Source: Streptosporangium sandarakinum (GTDB lineage Bacteria; Actinomycetota; Actinomycetes; Streptosporangiales; Streptosporangiaceae). Taken from it: DNA of 64,000 nt. The stretch lies in the NCBI RefSeq assembly GCF_013409935.1, contig NZ_JACCCO010000001.1, positions 3,534,001 to 3,598,000 on the forward strand, read 5' to 3'. This document shows positions 32,622 to 41,142 of this stretch, in pieces (the first letter of the stretch is position 1; every line of letters starts with the position of its first letter). A model generated the notes under the pieces. That model ran no database searches and was not told the origin of the DNA. It worked only from the letters and a program-made list of their open reading frames with translations. A program made the translations under genes and the position numbers.

Positions 32622-34238
32622 ATGAGTGACACCACCGCCCCCACCCCGCCGGACCCGAACGACCCGCTGGCCCTCGCCGAGCTCTTCAAGGGCGGCGGCG
32701 AGCCGTGGCTGCCGCTGCTGAAGCCCGTCGTCGAGGCGCAGCCGGACGCGGCCACGTTCATCGGCCCGGGCCGCGGCCCGCAGGTCGTGCCGGTACGGGA
32801 GCTGACCTTCCAGGCGCTCAAGCCCAACCCGCCGCACAGGTGGAAGGTCGTCGTCTTCGGCCAGAACCCGTACCCGCGGGCCGAGAGCGCCACCGGCATC
32901 GCCATGTTCGACAACACCTTCCACGACTGGAACGACAGCCAGTTCGGCAAGGTCGTCTCCATCCGCTGCATCATCAAGGCGGCGGCGATGTGGAAGCACG
33001 GCATCCCCAAGAAGACGCCGATCGCCGACATCCGCGCGCTCCTGAAGGAGCACGACACCGTGCAGCCGCCGGAGTGGTTCCAGGCGATGCTCACGCAGGG
33101 CGTGCTGCTGCTGAACGCGGCGCTCACCGCCAGCGCCGACGGGGCGATGGCCACCGGCCGGCACACCGCGTTCTGGCGGCCGGTCGTCGAGGCGCTCGTC
33201 GAAGAGATCCTGAAGGCCAAGCAGAACGCCGACGAGCCGGACCGGGGTGTGGTGTTCGCCTGGTGGGGAGCCCACGCCCGCAACCTGAAGGAGGTCGTGC
33301 TCCGGCTCCAGAAGAAGTATCCCGAGGTGGAGGTCTGGCACATCGACCACCCCAACCCCGCGGCCCAGGGCGACATCTTCTGCGACGGGGACCACTTCGC
33401 CGCGGTGAACACGGCGCTCAGGGCGCTCGGGACCGACGAGATCGACTGGCTGCCCAGCAGGGGCTGGAACGAGGGCGCGGCGCTGACCGGTGGGGCGGAC
33501 GCGGACACGGCCGACCGCATGGGGGCGTTCATCGCCTCCACGATGGAGCTGCACAAGCTCTACCTCGAACGGCTCGCGAGCGTCAAGGACGAGGGACTGG
33601 TCCTTCCCGCGATCACCGGCGTGTCCGACACCCCGCTCATGGACTTCCGCGAGGCCGTCGCCCCGGTGGCCGCGCTGCTGCCGGGTCTCGACCCGCATGT
33701 GGAGCAGTCGTACCGGTTCGGGGAGAAGCAGGCGGGCGACGCGGCCGGCGTCCTGTCCGCCGACGAGGTCGCGGCCCTCTACCTCTACACCTGCGAGTCG
33801 GCGTTCTACCGGCGGATCAACGCCACCCTGCGCGACCCGGACCGCACCCGGATCGTTCCGTACCTCCCGTATCTCCGGCTTCTGTCCTCGGCCGTGTCGC
33901 GGCTGCCGGCCCGCCGGGAGCCGCTATGGCGCGGGGTCTCGCTGGACCTGCGGGCGCAGTACCCACTGGGCCGGACCGTGACGTGGTGGGGCGTGTCCTC
34001 GTGTACGCCCAGGCTCGGCGTGGCCCAGGCGTTCCTCGGCCGCCGCGGCAAGCGGACGCTCTTCGAGGTGCTTCCCGCGCGGGCCGTGGGCATCAGCGGC
34101 TTCTCCGCGTTCACCGGCGAGGAGGAGGTCATCCTCGCTCCCGGCACGCAGCTCACGGTGACCGACGTGCGGGCCGAACGCGGCGGCCTGTGCACCGTAC
34201 GGCTCACCGAAGTGGACGGGCAGCGCCTGGTGGCGTGA
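32622..34238 (+). CDS. Uracil-DNA-glycosylase-fold protein fused to an ADP-ribosyltransferase domain
   Basis: A 538-residue two-domain protein. Residues about 40-272 match family-1 uracil-DNA glycosylase: VVVFGQNPYP (76-85) at the water-activating loop, QGVLLLNAALTA (159-170), FAWWGAHA (212-219) and HPNPAAQGDIF (243-253) at the DNA-intercalating loop. The catalytic Asp of GQDPYH is Asn82 and the following His is Pro85, so uracil excision is doubtful, though the HPxP histidine (H243) is kept. Residues about 375-530 resemble an R-S-E class mono-ADP-ribosyltransferase: R437 (LWRGV), WGVSSCT (456-462) and E500-x-E502 followed by VIL. ATG 32622 has GGGAG seven bases upstream. The divergent neighbour is a macro-domain protein. 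Both domains are read from motifs; the biological target is unknown. Confidence 0.8.
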   Translation: MSDTTAPTPPDPNDPLALAELFKGGGEPWLPLLKPVVEAQPDAATFIGPGRGPQVVPVRELTFQALKPNPPHRWKVVVFGQNPYPRAESATGIAMFDNTFHDWNDSQFGKVVSIRCIIKAAAMWKHGIPKKTPIADIRALLKEHDTVQPPEWFQAMLTQGVLLLNAALTASADGAMATGRHTAFWRPVVEALVEEILKAKQNADEPDRGVVFAWWGAHARNLKEVVLRLQKKYPEVEVWHIDHPNPAAQGDIFCDGDHFAAVNTALRALGTDEIDWLPSRGWNEGAALTGGADADTADRMGAFIASTMELHKLYLERLASVKDEGLVLPAITGVSDTPLMDFREAVAPVAALLPGLDPHVEQSYRFGEKQAGDAAGVLSADEVAALYLYTCESAFYRRINATLRDPDRTRIVPYLPYLRLLSSAVSRLPARREPLWRGVSLDLRAQYPLGRTVTWWGVSSCTPRLGVAQAFLGRRGKRTLFEVLPARAVGISGFSAFTGEEEVILAPGTQLTVTDVRAERGGLCTVRLTEVDGQRLVA

Positions 34239-34310
34239 GCACCCGGGGCGCGACCGGGGCCTTCCGTCCCCCAGGCCGCGCCCCGAGGTCACCCGTCGGA
34301 GCGACGAACC

Positions 34311-34397
34311 CCAGTCGTCCAGCCGGCGGCGGGCCACTTCCCGTGGTTCGACGGCGCCGGCCGGTTCGTGGACACGGTCGCGGCGTTCCTGGGATGA
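34311..34397 (+). pseudogene. Remnant of an alpha/beta-hydrolase (C-terminal end)
   Basis: A 28-codon stretch ending in TGA at 34395-34397 reads TPVVQPAAGHFPWFDGAGRF and then VDTVAAFLG. This matches the last block of alpha/beta-hydrolases, where GHFPW holds the catalytic histidine and xFVxxVxxFL ends the protein. Nothing hydrolase-like lies upstream in any frame, only the end of the UDG/ART gene and GC-rich spacer. It is therefore a truncated relic, left by a deletion or insertion at this spot. Confidence 0.5.
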
Positions 34398-34440
34398 GGA
34401 CCCCGGGGAGGTGACCGGCCGGGCGACCGCCTTGGGCCGT

Positions 34441-34605
34441 CTACGATTCGCGGGTGACCCGGCGGGCTTCGACGACGCCCATCACGACCGCGGCGACCAG
34501 GGCGATCAGGCCGAGGATGAGCAGCCACTTCAGGGCCTTGAGCAGCAGGCCGAGCAGGATGAACACCACCGCGACGACTCCTACGGCGATCAGCAACGCG
34601 CGCAT
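34441..34605 (-). CDS. Small hydrophobic membrane protein (54 residues)
   Basis: A short gene whose product is almost wholly hydrophobic: MRALLIAVGVVAVVFILLGL, then a Lys/Trp break (LLKALKWLL) and a second helix (about 28-44), ending in a charged tail EARRVTRES. This predicts a two-helix hairpin in the membrane with the tail in the cytoplasm. ATG 34605 has AGGAAAG about five bases upstream. Its function is unknown; similar small hydrophobic proteins are common in actinobacteria. A SigB-like promoter sequence lies 63 bases upstream, suggesting stress induction. Confidence 0.65.
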   Translation of the reverse strand: MRALLIAVGVVAVVFILLGLLLKALKWLLILGLIALVAAVVMGVVEARRVTRES

Positions 34606-34667
34606 GGGGCTTTCCTCTCCCGTCTATGGGTCACAGTCGCCTGAGGGCGCACCGGTCATCGGCCCGC

Positions 34668-34692
34668 ATACCCATACGACCATGCAGGTAAC
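34668..34692 (-). promoter_or_regulatory. SigB-like stress promoter for the 54-residue membrane protein
   Basis: On the minus strand GTT (34692-34690) is followed after 16 bases by GGGTAT (34673-34668), resembling the actinobacterial SigB-family pattern GTTT-N14-16-GGGTAY. It lies 63 bases upstream of the small membrane-protein ATG in the same orientation. Confidence 0.5.
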
Positions 34693-34790
34693 AGGAAGAA
34701 CCACGGGACTCCTCCAGGCCGGCGCTCAGCGCGCAGCCCGCCGACGGCCGTGCTCATCCGATGAGCCCTCACCCGCGACGCGCGGAGCGC

Positions 34791-37151
34791 TCAGTCCAGC
34801 GGGAAGGAACGGCGCTCGTCCGGGCCGAGGCACGTCTCCCGGCCGCGGACCGTCACCCGGAAGAGGCGATGGCCGCCGCCGTCGCGGGTGACCGTGAGCC
34901 TGTGGTGGTCCGCCTCGACGAACAGGGACGTCCCGTGGACCCGGATCGGCAGCGCGATGCTCTCCAGCCGGCCGAGGGGCAGCGGGTCGAGGCCGATGCC
35001 GTGCTCGTGGACCTCCAGGCCGAGGTAGCGGCGCTGGAGCAGGTCGAGCGTGCCGGCCATGGCGCCCAGGTGGATGCCCTCGGCGGTGGTACCGCCCTGC
35101 ACGTCCTCGACGTCGGCGAGCAGGGCCTCGGTGAAGAAGTGCCAGGCGTCGGCGGGCTGGGACCCGGCCAGCACCCAGGCGTGCACCACCGCGCTGAGCG
35201 TGGAACCGTGGCAGGTGCGCCGCAGGTAGTACCCGACGGTGCGGTCGGTCAGCTCACGGGAGGCGGGGTAGCCGAGGCGGTCGAGGATCATCCGTACCTG
35301 GGCGGAGCCGAGGAGGTAGAACAGCATGAGGACGTCGGCCTGCTTGGACGCGCGGTAGCGGTCGGGGTCGTCCCCCTCCGCCTCCAGGGCGCGGTCCAGC
35401 CTGCGCACGCCCGCGTAGCGTTTCCAGTCCAGCTCGGCCAGGCGGTCGTAGCCGGTGAACTGGCTGATCACCCCGTCGTGGAAGTCGACGCGCATACGGC
35501 GGGTGATGTCCCGCCACCGGCCGAGCTCCCCCGCGGTGACGGCGAACCTCTCGTGCCCGTGGACCAGGTCCAGGATCTCGCGGGTCCGAAGCAGCAGCCA
35601 CACGGTCATGACGTTGGTGTAGGCGTTGTTGTCCAGGCCGGGGGCGGACGCGCCGGGATAGGCGTCGTGATACTCGTCCGGCCCCATGACGCCGCGGATC
35701 TCGTAGCGTCCCGAGCGGGGGTCGAGGACGGCGAGCGAGGCGAAGAACCGGGCGATCTCCACCAGCAGCTCCGCGCCGAACCCGCTCAGGAAGGCGGCGT
35801 CGCCGGTGGCCCGGTGGTGGTGCCAGACGTTGTGGGCGATGGCCAGCCCGATGTGGCGCTGCAGGTGGGAGTGGTCGGGCAGCCAGCGCCCGGAGTCCGG
35901 GTTGAGGTGCATGGTCGGGGTCTCCTCCCGTCCGTCGCTGCCGCTCTGCCAGGGGAACATCGCGCCGGCGTACCCGGCCCGGCGCGCCGCCCGCCTCGCG
36001 GCCGGCAGCCGCCTCCAGCGGTAGAGCAGCAGCCCCCGGGAGACCTCAGGGAGGCGCAGGTCGAGCCAGGGCAGCACGAACAGCTCGTCCCAGAACACAT
36101 GGCCTCGGTACGCCTCCCCGTGCAGGCCGCGGGCGGGCACCCCGACGTCGAGGCCGGCGGTGTGCGGGGAGAGCGTCTGCAGCAGGTGGAAGACGTGAAG
36201 GTGGACGATCTGGCCGACCTGGGACTCGCCGACGTCCATGAGCGCGCGTTCCCACAGCCGGTCCCAGGCGTCCCGGTGCTCGCGCAGCAGCTCCTCGAAG
36301 CCGGGTGCCCGCCGTACCAGATCGACCGCGTCGAGCGCGGGTGACGTGGTGAGGGCGATCGTCTTGGTCAGGACCGCGGTCCGCCCGCGGCGCAGGCTCA
36401 GCGTCGGCTCCTCGGCGATCCAGGCGTCCTCGGCGGCCCGAACGCCCCCGGTGATCCAGGCGTCCTCGCGCTCCCCCTCACGCGCGGTCTCGTGATCGGT
36501 CTCGTGATCGGCGGTGACGCGCATGGCCAGCGAGATCGGCGTGCCCGAGGCGCGGGTCCGGGCGCGCAGCCAGGCGCAGCCGTCCCGCGTGCCGGTGGCG
36601 TGCCCGACGAGGTGGTCGCCGCGCAGGTCGCGGTAGCGCCGTACGCCGCGGTTGGTGACCCGCCCCTCCAGCGCGGCGCGCACACGGAGCGGCCCGGACC
36701 AGTTCTCGGCGGTGAACGCGCACTCCAGGGCCGCAAGGTGCGGCGCGGCCATGGACACCAGGCGGCGCTGGCGTACGGAGGTCACGCACCCCCTGTCGTC
36801 CCGGAAGCGCAGGCGGCGGTGGAGCACACCGTGGCGCATGTCGAGTCCCTGCTCATATCCGAGCAGGTCTGCCGTTTCGGGGTGGAACCACGGAGCGCCG
36901 GGGGCGGCGAAGGTGAGCGGGAGCCAGTCGGGCAGGTTCACCAGGTCCTCGTTGACGACCTCCCGCCCGGCGACCCGGGAGGTCAGCCGGTCGTAACAAC
37001 CCGCGGCGTACGTTCCGGGGGTGCGCATGACCAGGCCGTCCGGCGTCGCCCCGCGGGTGGCGAAGTACCCGTTGCCCAGGGTGCAGAGGGTCTCGCGCAC
37101 CCCTTCGGACCGGGGGTCGAATCCCGTGTACGCCAGGGTCCACGGGTCCAT
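34791..37151 (-). CDS. Glycoside hydrolase family 65 phosphorylase (maltose/trehalose/kojibiose type)
   Basis: A 786-residue disaccharide phosphorylase-like enzyme that would split an alpha-glucoside with phosphate to beta-glucose 1-phosphate. The order is: N-terminal beta-sandwich (1 to about 265; LGNGYFATRGA, the classical GH65 start), linker helices, an (alpha/alpha)6 barrel (about 310-680) with HGEAYRGHVFWDELFVLP (W354, D355) and the general acid E493 (GVMGPDEYHD), then GSTLSAVVHAWVLA, TAEGIHLGAMAGTLDLLQRRYLG and the C-terminal beta-domain. Substrate choice cannot be told by eye. A 12-base duplication around 36485-36510 encodes DHETDHET. It is a single gene, divergent from the ATPase operon. 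Confidence 0.88.
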   Translation of the reverse strand: MDPWTLAYTGFDPRSEGVRETLCTLGNGYFATRGATPDGLVMRTPGTYAAGCYDRLTSRVAGREVVNEDLVNLPDWLPLTFAAPGAPWFHPETADLLGYEQGLDMRHGVLHRRLRFRDDRGCVTSVRQRRLVSMAAPHLAALECAFTAENWSGPLRVRAALEGRVTNRGVRRYRDLRGDHLVGHATGTRDGCAWLRARTRASGTPISLAMRVTADHETDHETAREGEREDAWITGGVRAAEDAWIAEEPTLSLRRGRTAVLTKTIALTTSPALDAVDLVRRAPGFEELLREHRDAWDRLWERALMDVGESQVGQIVHLHVFHLLQTLSPHTAGLDVGVPARGLHGEAYRGHVFWDELFVLPWLDLRLPEVSRGLLLYRWRRLPAARRAARRAGYAGAMFPWQSGSDGREETPTMHLNPDSGRWLPDHSHLQRHIGLAIAHNVWHHHRATGDAAFLSGFGAELLVEIARFFASLAVLDPRSGRYEIRGVMGPDEYHDAYPGASAPGLDNNAYTNVMTVWLLLRTREILDLVHGHERFAVTAGELGRWRDITRRMRVDFHDGVISQFTGYDRLAELDWKRYAGVRRLDRALEAEGDDPDRYRASKQADVLMLFYLLGSAQVRMILDRLGYPASRELTDRTVGYYLRRTCHGSTLSAVVHAWVLAGSQPADAWHFFTEALLADVEDVQGGTTAEGIHLGAMAGTLDLLQRRYLGLEVHEHGIGLDPLPLGRLESIALPIRVHGTSLFVEADHHRLTVTRDGGGHRLFRVTVRGRETCLGPDERRSFPLD

Positions 37152-37403
37152 CGCGCCTCCGCCCCCGCTTCGCTCGGCACTCCCTTCCGGACGTTACGTG
37201 CCCGCCCGGCACGGCGGCAGGGCCGAAAGTCCTCTCCCGCGCCTTTCGCGGCCCCTGCGCGGAAACCCGGCTCTAAACCCCCGGACGCGTCGCCGACAGC
37301 ACCGAATCCGCAGGTCACAGCCTTGAGAAGCCCCGTACGAGGGCATCACCTTCACTGACGGCCATGCGGACGGCGAGGCGGAGGCGACGGGAGGTGGCGG
37401 GAA

Positions 37404-37835
37404 GTGACGGTGACCCGGCTGGGTGATTTCCTGCAGCGGTTCCGGCCCGGCGCGGTGCCCGGCGCGCCGGCGGCGGTCCCGGCCGACTACGCCGCGGGGG
37501 ACGAGGCCGAGCTCGACGTCGTCTTCGCGGCCCTCGCCGACGTGCGGGACGCGTGCGCGGCCGAGCGGTCACGGGGCGAGAGCCGGGCCGCGGAGATACG
37601 GGAGCGGGCCCGTGCCGAGGCCGCCGCCGTCGTGTCGGCGGCGCGGCAGGCGGCCGAGGCCGAGAGGGCGCGGGCCGCCGCCGCGGAACGGCGGGCGGCC
37701 GACGAGAGCGAGACCGCCGTCCGGGAGGCGGAGCGGACCGCGGACGAGATGCGCGCGCGGGCCGAGGTCCGCGTGCCGGCCGAGGTGGCGCGGATCGTCG
37801 ACGAGGTCAGGGCGCTGGCCGGGGGACCGTCATGA
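37404..37835 (+). CDS. A/V-type ATPase peripheral stalk subunit (G/H-like coiled coil)
   Basis: A 143-residue, highly charged protein. Residues about 50-130 are an Ala/Arg/Glu-rich heptad pattern (AEIRERARAEAAAVVSAARQ; EAERTADEMRARAE) predicting a long coiled coil, as in the G/H stalk subunit that pairs with subunit E to hold the A3B3 head. Identity is inferred mainly from its place as the first gene of the nine-gene operon. GTG 37404 follows GGGAGG. Its stop overlaps the next ATG (ATGA). The upstream 252 bases down to the GH65 gene hold no recognisable gene. Confidence 0.7.
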   Translation: MTVTRLGDFLQRFRPGAVPGAPAAVPADYAAGDEAELDVVFAALADVRDACAAERSRGESRAAEIRERARAEAAAVVSAARQAAEAERARAAAAERRAADESETAVREAERTADEMRARAEVRVPAEVARIVDEVRALAGGPS

Positions 37836-38804
37836 CCGCCGCCTGGGTCGCCGGTTCAACGCGGGCCAGGGCCCTGGCCCGCAGGGCGGCGGGCCGGGCC
37901 GTCGCCCTGCGGGTGGCCGGGTGCGGGTCGGTGGAGGAGGCGCTGGCCGTATTGGCCGGCACCTCCTACGGTCACGACGTGCGGCGCGGCCAGAGTCTGG
38001 GCGAGGCCCAGTGGGCGGTCCTCGCCACACTGCTGTGGCACCTGCGCGTGCTCGCCGGCTGGCTGCCCCGGGAGGGCGGGCAGCTGGTCCGTGTCCTGGC
38101 CCGGTGGTTCGAGATCGCCAACGTGGACGAGCTGATGTGCCGCCTGGCGGGACGGGCGGCCGATCCGGAGTTCACCCTCGGTTCCGCGGGCACGGCCTGG
38201 CCGCGGCTGCGGCGGTGCGGCTCGTTCGCCGAGCTGCGGACGGTGCTGAGGGGATCGCCGTGGGGCGATCCGGGTGGTCCCGGCCGCCGTGAGATCCAGC
38301 TCAGCATGCGCCTGGCGTGGGCCGGACGGCTCGCCGGCACCGTGCCGCCCGCCGCACGAGCCTGGGTCCTGGGCGCGACGGCGTTGCTGGTCGCCAGGGA
38401 ACGGTACGCCGAGGGGCGCGAGCTGCCCCCGAGGCCGCGTGACCGCTGCCGCGCGCTGCTGGGAGCGGACGCCGTCGCGGCGGCGTCCGTGGCGGAGATG
38501 GCCGAACGCCTGCCCTTCGCCGCCCGCTGGGCGCTGCGCGGGATTGACGGTCCCGAGGCGCTGTGGACCGGCGAGCGGCGCTGGTGGGCGCGCCTGGAGG
38601 ACGACGGCCGGAGCCTGGTGGCCGGGCCGGGCTTCTCGGCGGCTCCGGTGACGGGGGTGGCGGCGGTGCTGGCCGCCGACGCCCGGCGGATCCGCGGCGC
38701 ACTCGAATTCGCGGCGCGGGGCGGTGACGGCGACGCCCTCGAACTCACCGCCCCGGAAGGTGACGGCGGCATGATCGGACACGCCGGACGGGGCGGTGAC
38801 GGCG

Positions 38805-38818
<14 letters not shown>
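37832..38818 (+). CDS. A/V-type ATPase subunit C (d/AC39-like)
   Basis: The 328-residue protein is predicted to be mainly helical and to form the central socket between the rotor shaft and the c-ring. Helical blocks such as ALAVLAGTSYGHDV, LARWFEIANVDELMCRL and AGTAWPRLRRCGSFAELRTVL follow the three-lobed pattern of V-type subunit C/d, where each lobe has a motif like WEIANV. The overlap with the preceding gene (ATGA) fixes the start. The last 45 residues are a Gly/Asp-rich tail with the repeat GGDGDAL, unlikely to be part of the fold. The end overlaps subunit I. Confidence 0.75.
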
Positions 38819-40414
<1,596 letters not shown>

Positions 40415-40420
40415 GCGGCC

Positions 40421-40633
40421 GTGGCGAGCGTGGCGATCATCGGAGAGGCCGTCCGCGTGACCGGATACGGCCTGGCCGGAGCGCTCGTCCTGCCCGCAGA
40501 GGACCCCGGCGAGGTGCGCGCGGCCTGGCGGGGCCTGGGCCCGGACGTGGCCGTGGCGATCCTCACGCCGCGGGCGGCCGCAGCCCTCGCCGACGCGGAC
40601 GGCGGACCGCTGAGGGTGGTGATGCCAGAGTGA
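40421..40633 (+). CDS. A/V-type ATPase subunit F (short)
   Basis: A 70-residue protein with the subunit F start pattern VAIIGEAVRVTGYGLAGALVLPAEDPGEV and the VAVAILTPRAAAAL strand. It is shorter than the usual 100 residues because the C-terminal helix that reaches into the A3B3 head is missing. It probably sits on the central shaft beside subunit D. GTG 40421 is six bases after the subunit K stop. Its end overlaps the subunit E GTG (GTGA). Confidence 0.8.
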   Translation: MASVAIIGEAVRVTGYGLAGALVLPAEDPGEVRAAWRGLGPDVAVAILTPRAAAALADADGGPLRVVMPE

Positions 40634-41142
40634 CCGCGATCCGGGAGGCGCTGGAGCCCGTCGCCGCGGCCCTGGTACGGCGGGCGCGGCTCGACGCCGA
40701 CGCGATGATCGCCGCCGCCGGGCGCGACGCCGAGCGGACGCTGGCCGAGGCCCGGCGCGCCGTGCGGCACGCTGTCGAGGAGGCCGGGGAGCGCGGGGCG
40801 GCGGAGGGCCGGGCGCAGGCGCGCGTCGCGCGGATCCGGGCCGGGCGGCGTGCCCGCGCCGTGGAGCTGGCCGCCCGGCGGGAGGTCCTCGCGGAGATGC
40901 GCGAACGCGCGGTGGCTGCGGTCACGGCACTGCGGGACGACCCCTGCTACCCCCGCCTCGTCGAGCGCCTGACCGAGCTGGCCAGGGCGTCGGGTGGCGC
41001 GGACCTGACGGTGCGCGAGCATCCCGAGGGCGGCATCGTGGCCGAGGGGCGGGGCCGCCGCGTGGACTGCTCGCTGCCCGCGCTCGCGGGCCGGGCGGTG
41101 GACGCGCTCGGGGCCGAGGCGGCACGGCTGTGGGCGCCGTGA
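40630..41142 (+). CDS. A/V-type ATPase subunit E (peripheral stalk)
   Basis: A 170-residue protein: N-terminal charged coiled coil (about 15-90) rich in Ala, Arg and Glu, followed by a small alpha/beta domain with LVERLTELARASGGADLTVREHPEGGIVAEG-like order typical of subunit E (ending GRAVDALGAEAARLW). It joins with the G/H-like subunit to form the outer stalk. GTG 40630 overlaps the subunit F stop. The start of subunit A overlaps its end. Confidence 0.85.
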   Translation: MTAIREALEPVAAALVRRARLDADAMIAAAGRDAERTLAEARRAVRHAVEEAGERGAAEGRAQARVARIRAGRRARAVELAARREVLAEMRERAVAAVTALRDDPCYPRLVERLTELARASGGADLTVREHPEGGIVAEGRGRRVDCSLPALAGRAVDALGAEAARLWAP

